DNA of 64,000 bases from Halomicrobium urmianum (GTDB lineage: Archaea; Halobacteriota; Halobacteria; Halobacteriales; Haloarculaceae), in the NCBI RefSeq assembly GCF_020217425.1, contig NZ_CP084090.1, positions 2,294,001 to 2,358,000 on the forward strand, read 5' to 3'. This document shows positions 7,761 to 17,323 of the stretch, piece after piece (position 1 is the first letter of the stretch; the number at the start of each line of letters is the position of its first letter). Both the position numbers and the translations under genes were made by a program. The notes under the pieces were generated by a model. The model made no database searches and was not told the DNA's origin. It saw only the letters and a list, made by a program, of their open reading frames with translations.

Positions 7761-8810
7761 ATGGACCCCGACGCCGTCGACGACCTGCATTCAGGTGCCC
7801 ACGAGGGCAGCGGCGTCGACGAGTCGGGACACGTCCCCCACGGCAGCACCGACGACCCGCAGCTGCTGGACTTCAGCGCGAACACGAATCCCCGGACGCC
7901 GGAGGGGGTGGCGCGGATCTACGAGGCGGCGCTGGCCGAGGCCAGGGCGTACCCGTCGACGGACTACTGCGGGTTCCGGACGGCCGCCGCCGAGTACGTG
8001 GGCTGCGAGGGCCGTCAGGTGATCCCCACCGGCGGGGGCCTCGGCGCGATCAGGCTGACGCTGGAGACCTGCGTCCGCCCGGGCGACACCGTGCTCGTCC
8101 CGGCACCGAGCTTCGGCGAGTACGCCCGCGAGGTCCGCCTGCAGGGCGCCGAGCCGGTGTTCGTCGACCACGACGCCGTCGACGAGCAGGACCCGGCCGA
8201 TCACGCGGCGGCCGTCGTCTGCAACCCGAACAACCCGACCGGTGACGCGTACGACCGCGAGCGGCTCCGCGCGTTCGCCGAGCGCTGCCGCGAGTCGGGG
8301 ACCGTGCTGCTCCTCGACGAGGCGTTCATGGACTTCGCCGACCGACCTTCGCTGGCCGGGACCGACGGCGTCGTCGTCGCCCGCTCGCTGACGAAGATCT
8401 TCGGGCTGCCGGGCCTGCGGGCCGGCTTCGCCGTCGCGACGGGCGACCTGCGGGACCGCCTGGACGTCGCCCGGACGCCGTGGACGATGGGCGGCCCCGC
8501 GGCCACCGTCGGCACCTACTGCCTGCGCCGGGAGCCGTTCGTCGTCGAGACCCGCGAGCGGGTCCACCGGGAACGGGCGCGCATGCGCGAGCGCCTCTCC
8601 CAGCGGTTCGCGGTCACGGGCTCCGACGCCCCCTTCCTCCTGCTCGAACTCGATTCCCCGGGCGACGTCGACGACGTACTCTCGACGCTACGGGAGCACA
8701 ACGTCACCGCCCGGGACGCCCGCACGTTCCGCGGGCTGGACCGCCACGTCCGCGTCGCCGTGCGGACCCGCGAGGAGAACGGTCGCCTGCTCGACGCGCT
8801 CGATGTTTGA
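7761..8810 (+). CDS. cobD: Threonine-phosphate decarboxylase-type PLP enzyme CobD
   Basis: The 349-aa product is a fold-type I PLP enzyme related to histidinol-phosphate aminotransferase. In the cobamide pathway CobD decarboxylates L-threonine phosphate to aminopropanol phosphate, the CbiB substrate. The N-terminal region has LLDFSANTNPRTP, the PLP region CNPNNPTGD, and the catalytic lysine is K212 in ARSLTKIFGLPGLRAGF. Family membership alone cannot separate CobD from a HisC paralogue. The flanking cbiB-cobS-cobY and cbiZ decide the call. It overlaps cbiZ by 8 bases. Confidence 0.88.
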   Translation: MDPDAVDDLHSGAHEGSGVDESGHVPHGSTDDPQLLDFSANTNPRTPEGVARIYEAALAEARAYPSTDYCGFRTAAAEYVGCEGRQVIPTGGGLGAIRLTLETCVRPGDTVLVPAPSFGEYAREVRLQGAEPVFVDHDAVDEQDPADHAAAVVCNPNNPTGDAYDRERLRAFAERCRESGTVLLLDEAFMDFADRPSLAGTDGVVVARSLTKIFGLPGLRAGFAVATGDLRDRLDVARTPWTMGGPAATVGTYCLRREPFVVETRERVHRERARMRERLSQRFAVTGSDAPFLLLELDSPGDVDDVLSTLREHNVTARDARTFRGLDRHVRVAVRTREENGRLLDALDV

Positions 8811-9507
8811 GGCGACCGTCCGCGACGGCGTCTGTCGCTGCCGGCGGCCGAACACTCGCTGGCTGGCTACCGGCCCCGACGGCGGGTTCCGGACGGCCGA
8901 CGCGGCCTACGACGTCACAGTCCCGGAGGGGTTCGACCGGACGGACCTGCGAGCGTACGCCGCCGAGCGGCGCGACGCGGCGGCCTTCGAAGCGCCCGGG
9001 CCGACGCTGTTGACCGGCGTCGACGTCGCCCACGCCCGCTGTGCCAGCGACGGGCCGGTGACCGTCCTGGCGACGGCGGGCGTCTCGAACCCGGCGGCGC
9101 TGCCCGTGGCTGGAGGCACCGTCGGGGAAGGAACTGCGGACGCGCCGGACTGGCGGCCGGGCACGGTCAACCTGATCGCCGTCACGGACCGAGCGCTGGG
9201 CGAGGGGACGCTCGCGGAGCTACTGGCCACCTGCGTCGAGGCGAAGGCGGCGACGCTCGCGGCGGTCGCCGGCTACCCCGGCACCACGAGCGACGCCGCG
9301 GTGGTCGGCTGCGACCCCGACGGCGACCCGGCCGAGTTCGCGGGCAGCGCGACCGAGGTAGGCGCCGCGACGCGGGCCTGCGTGCGCGACGCGGTCCTGG
9401 CGAGTCTCGGATCCAGGTACCCCGACGGCGAGTTCCCCCGTCGCGTCGCCGAGGCCGAGCACGGCGTCGTCACCGACCGCGAGCCCGACGTGTTCGCGCC
9501 GGCGTGA
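8803..9507 (+). CDS. cbiZ: Adenosylcobinamide amidohydrolase CbiZ
   Basis: The 234-aa product cleaves the aminopropanol arm from adenosylcobinamide to give adenosylcobyric acid. This lets archaea salvage incomplete corrinoids that CbiB can then re-use. The conserved C-terminal block is clear: RALGEGTLAELLATCVEAKA at about residue 130, followed by GYPGTTSDAAVVG. The ATG overlaps the cobD stop. Having CbiZ beside CbiB, CobY and CobS supports a salvage-capable pathway. No signal peptide is present, so it is cytoplasmic. Confidence 0.93.
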   Translation: MFEATVRDGVCRCRRPNTRWLATGPDGGFRTADAAYDVTVPEGFDRTDLRAYAAERRDAAAFEAPGPTLLTGVDVAHARCASDGPVTVLATAGVSNPAALPVAGGTVGEGTADAPDWRPGTVNLIAVTDRALGEGTLAELLATCVEAKAATLAAVAGYPGTTSDAAVVGCDPDGDPAEFAGSATEVGAATRACVRDAVLASLGSRYPDGEFPRRVAEAEHGVVTDREPDVFAPA

Positions 9508-9708
9508 ACCGGGTCCGCGGGACGGCCTCGCAGCAGCAAGCCGGTCGCTGATTGCCGTTCGCGGCGAAAGACGGACGTCGATGTCTCCGCCGAGGCCGCT
9601 CCACGGACTTGTCGGTGAGCCACTGCGTGCGTATCGCCCCGCCCGCTGTCGACACCGTGCGCGAGATGCACCGACGGTCAGGCGCCGGGTCCGCGGGAGC
9701 GCCGGCGG

Positions 9709-10710
9709 ATGACCGCCGTCGAGACGGCGCTGGGAGCCGCCGTGCTCGTCGGAACGGTCCTCGATGTACTCTGGACGACGCTGTGGGTGTCCGGCGGTGC
9801 CGGGCCGCTCACCGCGCGCCTGGCCACGTGGACGTGGCGGGGGTGGCGGGCAATCGGTCGGGACAGCCTGCGAGTCCGCTCGCTTGCCGGCCCGGTGATC
9901 CTCGTGCTCGGCCTCTTCTCGTGGATCGCGCTGCTGTGGGCCGGCTGGGTGCTCCTCTTCTCGGGGCTCGAGGCGCCACTGCTCGACACCCGCGACGGCG
10001 GACCGGTCTCCCTGACCGAGCGCTTCTACTTCGTCGGGTACTCCCTGTTCACGATGGGCAACGGTGACTTCGCGCCCAGGGACGGGGCCCCGCAGGTCGC
10101 GACCGCGCTCACGACGGCGAGCGGGATGCTGTTCGTGACGCTGGCCGTCACGTACGTCCTCTCAGTGCTGGACGCGGTCACGCAGAAGCGCTCGTTCGCT
10201 CGGTCGGTCACCGGGCTCGGGACGAGCGGGGAAGCCATCGCGCTCGCGGGCTGGGACGGCGAGGGCTTCGACGATCTGGACCTCTCGCTGCAGGACCTCT
10301 CCGCCCAGCTCGACGCGCTCTCGTCGAACCACAAGGCCTACCCGATCCTCCACTACTTCTACAGCCCCGAGCGGGAGCGGGCCCCGAGCGTCGCCATCCC
10401 GGCGCTCGACGAGGCGCTGACCCTCCTCCGGTTCGGCGTCGACGAGGCCGAGCGACCGAACCGGGCAGCGCTGGGGAGCGCGCGGTCGAGCGTCGGAGGC
10501 TACCTCGACACGCTGACCACCACGTTCGTCTCCGCGGCCGACGAGACGCCGCCCCCGCCGTCGCTGGATCGGCTCCGGGCGGCCGGCGTTGACACCGTCG
10601 ACGAGGACGCGTTCGCAGACGCGCTCGCGGACCTGCGCGAGCGCCGCCGGAGGCTGCTGGACGTGGCCCGGTCAGACGTCCGCGAGTGGCCGGAGTCGGA
10701 CGGGGAGTGA
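9709..10710 (+). CDS. Two-helix ion channel (K+ channel-like) with long cytoplasmic domain
   Basis: The 333-aa product has an N-terminal hydrophobic segment, a second helix near residues 62-88, a re-entrant pore segment YFVGYSLFTMGNGDFAP at about residue 106, and a further helix after it (MLFVTLAVTYVLSVLDAV). This is the layout of two-transmembrane K+ channels. The filter reads TMGNGD where canonical channels have T-V/I-GYGD, so selectivity may differ. The C-terminal ~170 residues are acidic, probably helical, and not an RCK domain that I can recognise. It stands alone, about 200 bases after cbiZ. Confidence 0.75.
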   Translation: MTAVETALGAAVLVGTVLDVLWTTLWVSGGAGPLTARLATWTWRGWRAIGRDSLRVRSLAGPVILVLGLFSWIALLWAGWVLLFSGLEAPLLDTRDGGPVSLTERFYFVGYSLFTMGNGDFAPRDGAPQVATALTTASGMLFVTLAVTYVLSVLDAVTQKRSFARSVTGLGTSGEAIALAGWDGEGFDDLDLSLQDLSAQLDALSSNHKAYPILHYFYSPERERAPSVAIPALDEALTLLRFGVDEAERPNRAALGSARSSVGGYLDTLTTTFVSAADETPPPPSLDRLRAAGVDTVDEDAFADALADLRERRRRLLDVARSDVREWPESDGE

Positions 10711-10745
10711 CGGCGAGCGTCGGTCGTCCGAGAGCAGAGCGGTGT

Positions 10746-12308
10746 TCAGTCCCCGTTGCCCGCCCGGCGCGCCTCGTAGGTCTGCCCGCGGAAGCGGAAC
10801 CGGCGGCGGTCGCTGTCGTACCCGAGCGTCCGGTCGACGGCGCGCTCGTCGGTCCGGACGACGACGCGCTCGACGTCGTCCGCTGCGTGGGCGAGTGCGT
10901 TCCGGAGCGCGCGGTTGCGGTCGCGCATGAGAACCTCGGCGATGAGCCGCCGGTCTGCGGCCTCCCGAGTCGGAGACGACCGAGGGATCGACGGGCTTTG
11001 CTCGTCGGCGTCGTCGGCCGGCGCCATCGCCAGCGCCGCGTCGGCCGGCCGCTCGCCGTCGCCGTAGCTGTCGGTGGTCACCGTGACCGTCCCGCCGTCG
11101 CGCTCCGCCGCGGCGTCCCCGGTCGGGACCACCTCGACGGGGTCGCCCACCAGTTCGACCAGCGCGCCGCTGGCGTCGGCGTTGCGGCCGTAGCCCGCTA
11201 CGACGGCGTAGATTCCGCCGCCGAGGAAGCCGGCCGTGAGGCCGCTGTGATCGTCGCAGGGGACGGGATCGCCGGTGAACGCGCGGAGCGGCCACGTTTT
11301 CCGGTCGCCGGGTGCGAGCCCGCGGCAGTCCGCCGTGTGTCCCCAGGGCGCGACGTGGTACCACTGCCCGTCGGCCAGCTTGTAGAGGTTCCAGTGGCCG
11401 CAGCGGAGCGTCTCGCGGCTGTGATTGACCATCTCGAACTCGATGCGGCCGTCCAGCGCCCGCCGCTCGACCGAAGGGCGCACGAACGCCCGCGTCGACG
11501 CGTCCGCCTCGTGGTACCACTGGACGGTCTGCTCGCTGTCGCCCCGGCTGATCACCGGCACCGACCGGCCGGCGAACCGGGACTCCGCCTCGGGTCCGGG
11601 GCCAGTCGTGTCCCAGACAGCGATCCGGACGGTCTCGTCGCGGCCGCGGAACTCGTAAGTTCCCGTCGGTCGCTCGGTCCCCTGCTCGCCGACGAGACGG
11701 TACTCCACGCGGACGCGCTCGCCGGGATCCAGTCGGCGGGTGTCGGTCATCCAGGGGCCGACGTCGGCGACGTACCAGTACCCGTCGTCGCGGGTGACCT
11801 CGGGCACCGTCTCCGCGAGGTCGTTGTTCGCCGTGGGGACGAGGTGGAGGCGCGCCTCGTGGTCGTACCCGTCGGGCTGTCTGCCGTGGACCCGTCCGAC
11901 TGCGGGGAGCCACTCGACCCGGAACGTGCTCTCGAAGTCATTGGCGTTCTCGAGAACGCCGCGGACCCGCGCCGGGTGGTCGGCCGTGGCCGTGCGGTCG
12001 AACGCCAGGCGGACGTCCGCGTAGTCGTCGGTGTGGAACCGCGTCGGCCCCAGCGCGTACGTCCGCGGGCCGGTCTCCAGGTCGATCACGCTCGCCGGGT
12101 CGTCCGGCCAGCCGTCCGCCGTCGGGGACTCGTCGGTCGAGGAGCCGTCCGTCTCCGTGCCGTTCCCCGCCGATCCGTCGCCGGCCTCGTCGGGGACGGG
12201 CGCGGGCGTCACGGTCGACTGTTCGTCGCGGGGACTGCCGAGCACGCTACACCCCGAGAGCGTGGCCGTGCCGGTCGCCAGCGACGTGAGGAGGGCGCGT
12301 CTGCGCAT
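10746..12308 (-). CDS. Tat/lipobox exported lipoprotein, unknown function
   Basis: The 520-aa product begins MRRRALLTSLATGTATLSGC. This is a twin-arginine leader ending in a lipobox whose cysteine would be lipid-modified. A Thr/Ser/Asp-rich linker follows (about residues 25-65) and then a large extracellular domain rich in beta-strand-like sequence. The ATG at 12308 is preferred over one 27 bases upstream because it starts directly at the RRR. I do not recognise the mature domain. It is convergent with the channel gene and divergent from cobA. Confidence 0.8.
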   Translation of the reverse strand: MRRRALLTSLATGTATLSGCSVLGSPRDEQSTVTPAPVPDEAGDGSAGNGTETDGSSTDESPTADGWPDDPASVIDLETGPRTYALGPTRFHTDDYADVRLAFDRTATADHPARVRGVLENANDFESTFRVEWLPAVGRVHGRQPDGYDHEARLHLVPTANNDLAETVPEVTRDDGYWYVADVGPWMTDTRRLDPGERVRVEYRLVGEQGTERPTGTYEFRGRDETVRIAVWDTTGPGPEAESRFAGRSVPVISRGDSEQTVQWYHEADASTRAFVRPSVERRALDGRIEFEMVNHSRETLRCGHWNLYKLADGQWYHVAPWGHTADCRGLAPGDRKTWPLRAFTGDPVPCDDHSGLTAGFLGGGIYAVVAGYGRNADASGALVELVGDPVEVVPTGDAAAERDGGTVTVTTDSYGDGERPADAALAMAPADDADEQSPSIPRSSPTREAADRRLIAEVLMRDRNRALRNALAHAADDVERVVVRTDERAVDRTLGYDSDRRRFRFRGQTYEARRAGNGD

Positions 12309-12417
12309 GATCGGTGCAACCGGTGGCGACGGCATGGGCTTTCCGGAGGTTCAGTCGCAGTCGAAGCGTCGGGGCGTCGACCGCGGACGCTTAGTGGTCC
12401 CGCGCCGACGCCCGGAT

Positions 12418-13074
12418 ATGAGCGACGCCGACGGATCCCGTTCCGACGGACCCAGCGCCGAACCGATCGAACCGGCCGAGCCCGAGGAGCTCGGCCTCGT
12501 GCAGGTGTGGTGGGGCGACGGGAAGGGCAAGACCACCGCCGCGCTGGGGATGGGGATGCGCGCCGTCGGCCACGGCTACCGCGTCCACCTCCTGCAGTTC
12601 ATGAAGGGCGGCACGGGCAGCGTCGAGGACGTCCGCGGCGAGTACAACGCCATCGCCGAGCTGCCGGGCTTCTCCTACGAGAACGCGGGCCACTACGGCT
12701 GGCACGGCTTCCTCGACGGCAGCGACGACGACGAGCACGCCGCCCGCGCGGAGGGCGCGCTGGCCCGCGCCCGGGAGATCGCCGCGGCCTCCGCCGAGGC
12801 GTCCGGCCCGCTCCCGCTCGACGGCCCCGCCGACGACGGCGTCCACGTGCTGCTCCTCGACGAGGTGCTGTACGCCGCGAACCGCGACCTGCTCGACCCC
12901 GAGGACGTCGTGGCGCTGGTCGAGGACGCGCCGGACGACCTGGAACTGGTCCTGACCGGCGGCCACGAAGAACCCAACTACCTCCGCGAGCACGCCGACC
13001 TGATCTCCGAGGTCGGCAAGCGCAAGCACCCCATCGACGCCGGCCAGGGCGCGCGGAAGGGGACGGAGTTCTGA
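12418..13074 (+). CDS. cobA: Cob(I)alamin adenosyltransferase, CobA/BtuR type
   Basis: The 218-aa product adenosylates reduced corrinoid, which must precede the CbiB, CobY and CobS steps. The family P-loop GDGKGKTTAALG begins at about residue 33. It is followed by HLLQFMKGGTG, a Walker B-like VLLLDEVLYA, and VLTGGHEEPNYLREHADLISE, all BtuR-family blocks. The first ~27 residues are an acidic extension. The ATG at 12418 avoids a longer frame antisense to the lipoprotein. It lies 3 kb from the main cob operon, probably as a separate unit. Confidence 0.93.
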   Translation: MSDADGSRSDGPSAEPIEPAEPEELGLVQVWWGDGKGKTTAALGMGMRAVGHGYRVHLLQFMKGGTGSVEDVRGEYNAIAELPGFSYENAGHYGWHGFLDGSDDDEHAARAEGALARAREIAAASAEASGPLPLDGPADDGVHVLLLDEVLYAANRDLLDPEDVVALVEDAPDDLELVLTGGHEEPNYLREHADLISEVGKRKHPIDAGQGARKGTEF

Positions 13075-13104
13075 CGCCGGTCCCGCGGTCGCCCGGCGTC
13101 GGGA

Positions 13105-13476
13105 TCAGGCGGGGATCCATCGCTCGACCGTCGCCTCGGGGTCGTCGGTCCCGGCCGGACAGACGACGGTACCGGTCCGCTCGGCGTCGGTCGGGACGTG
13201 GGCGAACGTCAGCGACTCGTTCGCGCAGTCGACCGCTACCGTCACGGACTCCAGCCCCTGACTGCCCGGGTTGTCGACGCTCACTGTCGCGGCCAGGCGG
13301 CCGTCGTCCGTCGCCTCGGTCCCCGCGACGGTCGCGACCGGATCGGCGCTTGCGGGCGTCGTGACGGCGTGCCAGGCGACGTAGCCGAACAGCAGGAGCG
13401 TGACGGCGACGCTGACGACCGTCACGACCCACTCCGCCGCCGACGGTTCGTCGCCGCCCCCGGAGAAGGAGCTCAC
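13105..13476 (-). CDS. TIGR02588-type single-span membrane protein
   Basis: The 123-aa product has one transmembrane segment (WVVTVVSVAVTLLLFGYVAW) and an outside domain with VSVDNPGSQGLESVTVAVDC, consistent with a small Ig-like fold. It starts with GTG at 13476. The start overlaps the TGA of the upstream membrane gene in a GTGA junction, so the pair is translationally coupled. This family is known to occur next to TIGR02587. Function is unknown. Confidence 0.75.
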   Translation of the reverse strand: MSSFSGGGDEPSAAEWVVTVVSVAVTLLLFGYVAWHAVTTPASADPVATVAGTEATDDGRLAATVSVDNPGSQGLESVTVAVDCANESLTFAHVPTDAERTGTVVCPAGTDDPEATVERWIPA

Positions 13477-14324
13477 AGTATCACCCGCGCGGCCGCGCCG
13501 CCGACGGTGGTCGGGAACGACAGGACGACGACCTTCTGGACGTTCACGGCGAGCGAGTAGGTGAGGTAGCCGAAGGCCCACAGCAGGAGCGCGGCGACGG
13601 ACAGCCCCACGGCGAAGACGACGCAGACCTGTCCGGCGTGGATCAGCGCGGACCACTCCCGGTCGACCGTCCGACGGGACTGGCCGCGGAACTCCAGCTC
13701 GTAGAGGAGCAGGTACGTGGTGCCCAGCGTCAGCGCGGCGATCGCGCCGAGTCGCGCCCAGTCGGTCGACGCCGCGAGGACGTTCATCTCCACGCTCGCT
13801 GCCAGCGGGAACGAGAAGAAGATCCCGCCCGCGGCGAAGGCGGCCAGGTTCCCCCGCAGCGTCAGCGACTCGGCGTCGTCGCTCTCGTCGTCTTCCGTCT
13901 CCCGGAGGAGCCGGTTCGACAGCGCCGCGCCGAACCCGAGCGGGACGGCCTGGACGAGGGCCATCCGCGCGACCACGTGCGCCGGCGTCGACAGGTCGAC
14001 GATGCCGTACGCCCACAGGACGACGAGGGCCGCGACGACGCTCTGGAGGACGAGCTCGGCGGCGTCGACCGCCAGCCGGATCGGATCGTAGCGCGCCTCG
14101 TCCCCGTCGCCCTCCTCCTCGACGCGGAACCCGCTGCTGCGGGCGACGAGCAGCACGAGAGCGAGGCCCGCGACGGCGTAGCCGAGCACCTGCCACGCCG
14201 GTCGCTCCCACGCGATCCACCACATCTCGACGGTGAGCAGGCCCATGACGCCGGCGGCGATCAGTGCGCCCGTCACTCCGCGGACCTGGTTCCGGAGGAC
14301 GCGGCTGACCGACGTCACGGCCAT
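13473..14324 (-). CDS. TIGR02587-type integral membrane protein
   Basis: The 283-aa product is hydrophobic, with about seven predicted spans. It has a cytoplasmic acidic loop near residues 70-80 (EEEGDGDEARYD) and a second near 140 (ETEDDESDDAES). The motif MALVQAVPLGFGAALS and the strand GNLAAFAAGGIFFSFPLA match what I recall of the TIGR02587 family. Its partner TIGR02588 follows immediately. The reaction or transported substrate is unknown. Confidence 0.75.
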   Translation of the reverse strand: MAVTSVSRVLRNQVRGVTGALIAAGVMGLLTVEMWWIAWERPAWQVLGYAVAGLALVLLVARSSGFRVEEEGDGDEARYDPIRLAVDAAELVLQSVVAALVVLWAYGIVDLSTPAHVVARMALVQAVPLGFGAALSNRLLRETEDDESDDAESLTLRGNLAAFAAGGIFFSFPLAASVEMNVLAASTDWARLGAIAALTLGTTYLLLYELEFRGQSRRTVDREWSALIHAGQVCVVFAVGLSVAALLLWAFGYLTYSLAVNVQKVVVLSFPTTVGGAAARVIL

Positions 14325-14449
14325 CGCCTCGCGTTCCGTGTTCCGGACACGCCCCTCACTACGCCGCTCAGGGGCTTAAAAGCAGAGACGGGGTGTCCGG
14401 CGACGGGGCCGCCGGCGGGACGGTCCCGTCGACGAACCGGTCGCGGGAG

Positions 14450-14635
14450 TCAGGGAAGGAGCGCCTCGTCGCAGGACTCGCAGACGCGCAACCCGTACTT
14501 GACGTCGACGTGCGTGGCCGATTCGCAGAGTTCGCACTCCTTTCGGGCGGTGAACATGCCGGGCTGTTCGATCCGTTTGTCGAGTGGTAGGCGCCGGGAC
14601 TGGGACCGTCCGCTGTGGGTATTTGGTCCGAGCAC
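14450..14635 (-). CDS. Small zinc-finger protein, start uncertain
   Basis: The C-terminal 35 residues form a compact four-cysteine ribbon, CELCESATHVDVKYGLRVC then ESCDEALLP. The frame gives 61 aa from 14635, or 35 aa from the ATG at 14557 (MFTARKECELC). The upstream part is Arg- and Ser-rich and may be untranslated, so I favour the shorter form, but I give the full frame. No function can be assigned. Confidence 0.55.
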   Translation of the reverse strand: MLGPNTHSGRSQSRRLPLDKRIEQPGMFTARKECELCESATHVDVKYGLRVCESCDEALLP

Positions 14636-14687
14636 GGCGTTCCCGCTAGGCGCTCGACGCGGAAGAGTCCAAGGCGGGCGAGGGTAG

Positions 14688-14957
14688 TCACGCCGAGTCC
14701 AGCAGGTCGTCTACGAGGTCACGCGCCGCTGCCACGGACTCGTCGGCGTCCTCGTCGCCGGTCGAGTCGACCTCCGAGAGCAGGCGGTCGACCTGCTCCA
14801 GTCGCTCCCGTCGAACGGCGGGGTCGAGGTCGCTCCGCGCGAGGTCCCTCGCGACCGCCTCGGCCTCGCCGAGCCAGCGGCTCGCGGTCCGCTCGACCGG
14901 TCGCTCGGCCGTCGCGGCGAGGTGTTCGTGTAGCTCGCGCAGACGGTCGTCGGTCAC
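14688..14957 (-). CDS. Small acidic helical protein
   Basis: The 89-aa product, from the GTG at 14957, reads as a helical, charged protein ([20 protein letters not shown], then [16 protein letters not shown]). No membrane or metal motif is present. The open frame continues upstream but becomes antisense to cbiP, so the shorter start is chosen. It is divergent from cbiP with 76 bases between them. I do not know its function. Confidence 0.65.
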   Translation of the reverse strand: MTDDRLRELHEHLAATAERPVERTASRWLGEAEAVARDLARSDLDPAVRRERLEQVDRLLSEVDSTGDEDADESVAAARDLVDDLLDSA

Positions 14958-15033
14958 GACTGACGATTGCGGGCGACGCGTCAAAAGCGCACTGTCGAAC
15001 CACTCTTGGCCCCGGGAAACGCAGGGGGGAGCG

Positions 15034-16512
15034 ATGGCCGAGACCCTCCTCGTCGCCGGCACGGCGAGCCACGTCGGCAAGTCGACGGTCGCGGCGGGCC
15101 TGTGCCGGCTGCTGGCCGACCGCGGAGCCGACGTCGCGCCGTTCAAGGCCCAGAACATGAGCAACAACGCCCGCGCGGTGGCGAACGCGACGGGCGAGGG
15201 CTGGGGCGAGGTCGGCGTCTCACAGTACGTCCAGGCTCGCGCCGCCCGGATCCCGGCCACCACCGACCACAACCCGGTTCTCCTGAAGCCCCGCGGGTCC
15301 GGCGAGTCGCAGGTCGTGCTCCACGGCGAGGCGGTCGGCCACTACGCGGCCGGCGAGTACTACGACGACCACTGGGACGACGCGCTCGCGGCCGCCCGCG
15401 AGTCCCACGCGCGGCTCGCGGCCGACCACGACGTCGTCGTCGCCGAGGGGGCGGGCTCCATCGCGGAGATCAACCTCAGGCACCGCGACCTGGCGAACCT
15501 GGAGACGGCGCGGTTCGCCGACGCGGACGTCCTGCTGGTCGCCGACATCGAGCGCGGCGGCGTGTTCGCGTCGCTGGTGGGGACGCTCGAACTCCTGCCC
15601 GGGGACGTCCGCGAGCGGGTGGTCGGCTGCGTGATCACGAAGTTCCGCGGCGACCGGTCGCTGCTGGCCCCGGGGCTCGAGGAGTTCGAGGAGCGGACCG
15701 GCGTGCCCGTGCTGGGCGTGCTGCCCCACGACGACCCCGGCCTCCCCGAGGAGGACAGCCTCGCGCTACCGGACGAGGGCGAGCGGGCCGTCCGCGGGGC
15801 CGACGACGGCGTCCCCGACGAACAGTCCGTCACGGTCGGCGTCCTGCGCCTGCCGCGCATCTCGAACGCCACGGACGTCGAGCCGCTGGTCCGCGAGCCC
15901 GGCGTCCGCGTCCGGTACGTCCCAATCGAGGATTCGCTGGACGGACTGGACGCCCTCGTCCTCCCGGGGACGAAGAACACCGTCGACGATCTGCTGGCGG
16001 TGCGCGACGCGGGCACGGACGAGCGGATCCGGGCGTTCGACGGCCCGATCGTCGGCCTCTGCGGCGGCTACCAGCTGCTGGGCGAGCGGATCGAGAACGC
16101 CGCCGTCGAGGGGACGGGCGAGCGGGAGGCGGTCGAGGGGATCGGTCGCCTCCCCGTCGAGACGCGCTTCCGCGAGGACAAGGCGGTCCGGGCGGTCACC
16201 CGCGAGATCGCCGGCGCGGGTCCGCTCGCCGGCTTCGAGGGCGAGATGTCGGGCTACGAGATCCACATGGGCCGGACCGAGCGCCGCGGCGGGACGCCGG
16301 TCGGCGAGACGGGCGTCGCGAGCGGGGCGGTCCTGGGGACATACCTCCACGGCCTGTTCGAGAACCCGGGCGCGAGAGATGCCTACGTGAGAAACACGTA
16401 CGAGGCGGCCGGACGCGAACGGCCGGCGGCCGCGCGGGAGCGAGGATATCCGGCGGATAGCGCCGCAGACCTGTTGCGCGAGCACGTCGACCTGTCCGTC
16501 CTCCGGAGATGA
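15034..16512 (+). CDS. cbiP: Cobyric acid synthase CbiP/CobQ
   Basis: The 492-aa enzyme amidates the b, d, e and g carboxylates of adenosylcobyrinic acid a,c-diamide using glutamine and ATP. The N-terminal synthetase domain has the P-loop-like [19 protein letters not shown] and [10 protein letters not shown]. The C-terminal class I glutamine amidotransferase domain has its nucleophile at C343 ([10 protein letters not shown]) and the catalytic histidine at H439 (YLHGLFEN). Length is normal. No cbiA is in the window, so earlier corrin-ring steps must be encoded elsewhere or be absent. Confidence 0.95.
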   Translation: MAETLLVAGTASHVGKSTVAAGLCRLLADRGADVAPFKAQNMSNNARAVANATGEGWGEVGVSQYVQARAARIPATTDHNPVLLKPRGSGESQVVLHGEAVGHYAAGEYYDDHWDDALAAARESHARLAADHDVVVAEGAGSIAEINLRHRDLANLETARFADADVLLVADIERGGVFASLVGTLELLPGDVRERVVGCVITKFRGDRSLLAPGLEEFEERTGVPVLGVLPHDDPGLPEEDSLALPDEGERAVRGADDGVPDEQSVTVGVLRLPRISNATDVEPLVREPGVRVRYVPIEDSLDGLDALVLPGTKNTVDDLLAVRDAGTDERIRAFDGPIVGLCGGYQLLGERIENAAVEGTGEREAVEGIGRLPVETRFREDKAVRAVTREIAGAGPLAGFEGEMSGYEIHMGRTERRGGTPVGETGVASGAVLGTYLHGLFENPGARDAYVRNTYEAAGRERPAAARERGYPADSAADLLREHVDLSVLRR

Positions 16513-16585
16513 GCGCACCGCGTCAGAGATGGCAGCCGCGCAGCCAGTTGTATACCAGAAAGCTTTCCCCGCGGTAGCGTGACCA

Positions 16586-17323
16586 GTGAACGAATTCATG
16601 GTCCCCTTCACGCGACGGCGCGCCCTCCACGGAGCCGCAGGACTGGTCGCCGCGCTAGCCGGCTGTAGCGGCACCGGTTTCGGCGAGTCAGAATCGACTC
16701 GAACACACGCGCGGGAGACGCCCGCCGACGAGCCCGGACACGGTTCGGAGGCCGATCCGCCCCACGTGGCGGTCCGGTCGGCCACTGATCGGCCACCGGT
16801 GTGGTTCGCCGACGAGGACGGCGGCGGCCGGCCGAGTGTCGCCGAGCGACACTACCACGGCGACAGGACGGTGATCGACGGCGAGGACCGGGCCGGCCGC
16901 GTCCGGGTCGCCGACGGGGTGGACACCGAGCCCGTCCGATCGTTCCTCGACGAGACCGACTTCGAGAGCGAGACCGTCTACCTGGAGGTCAACCAGGTCG
17001 AGGAGTGCTTCCGGCTGGAGCTGTGTAGCATTCAGTGGCAGCCCGACGAGGTCCGGACCGACTACGGGCGCGTCCTCCGTCCGTACGACGAGCGCTGCGA
17101 GGCCGACGCGAAGGTCTACGAGGCCCGCCTGATCCGCATCCCCGACGCGCTCGACCACGAGGACGTGAACGGCTACGGCTCTTCGGTCGGCGGCGGTGCC
17201 TGCGGCGAGCGGATGGCCCGCGCGAGGGCCGAAGGCGATAGCGCCAGCAGCAGTGGCAGCAGTAGCAGCAGCGGGGCAGCCGATGGCAACGCCAGCGCTT
17301 CCACAACGGGAGGTGCCCAGTGA
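16586..17323 (+). CDS. Lipobox-bearing exported protein
   Basis: The 245-aa product begins with GTG at 16586, or with ATG at 16598. Either way it contains FTRRRALHGAAGLVAALAGC, a Tat-type leader with a lipobox cysteine. The mature part has a core with two cysteines (ECFRLELCSIQW) and ends in a Ser-rich low-complexity tail (about residues 213-240). The domain is unrecognised. The TGA overlaps the ATG of the next gene by one base, so these two lipoproteins form an operon. Confidence 0.7.
   Translation: MNEFMVPFTRRRALHGAAGLVAALAGCSGTGFGESESTRTHARETPADEPGHGSEADPPHVAVRSATDRPPVWFADEDGGGRPSVAERHYHGDRTVIDGEDRAGRVRVADGVDTEPVRSFLDETDFESETVYLEVNQVEECFRLELCSIQWQPDEVRTDYGRVLRPYDERCEADAKVYEARLIRIPDALDHEDVNGYGSSVGGGACGERMARARAEGDSASSSGSSSSSGAADGNASASTTGGAQ

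Noticed and set aside
10686-13364. A very long plus-strand open frame of 892 codons
   Set aside because: It is antisense to the exported lipoprotein and out of frame with cobA; its composition is typical of shadow frames in GC-rich DNA.
13105-14223. A single 372-codon minus-strand gene
   Set aside because: Only the last 123 codons make sense; the upstream part is Arg-rich and out of frame with the TIGR02587-type gene that overlaps it.
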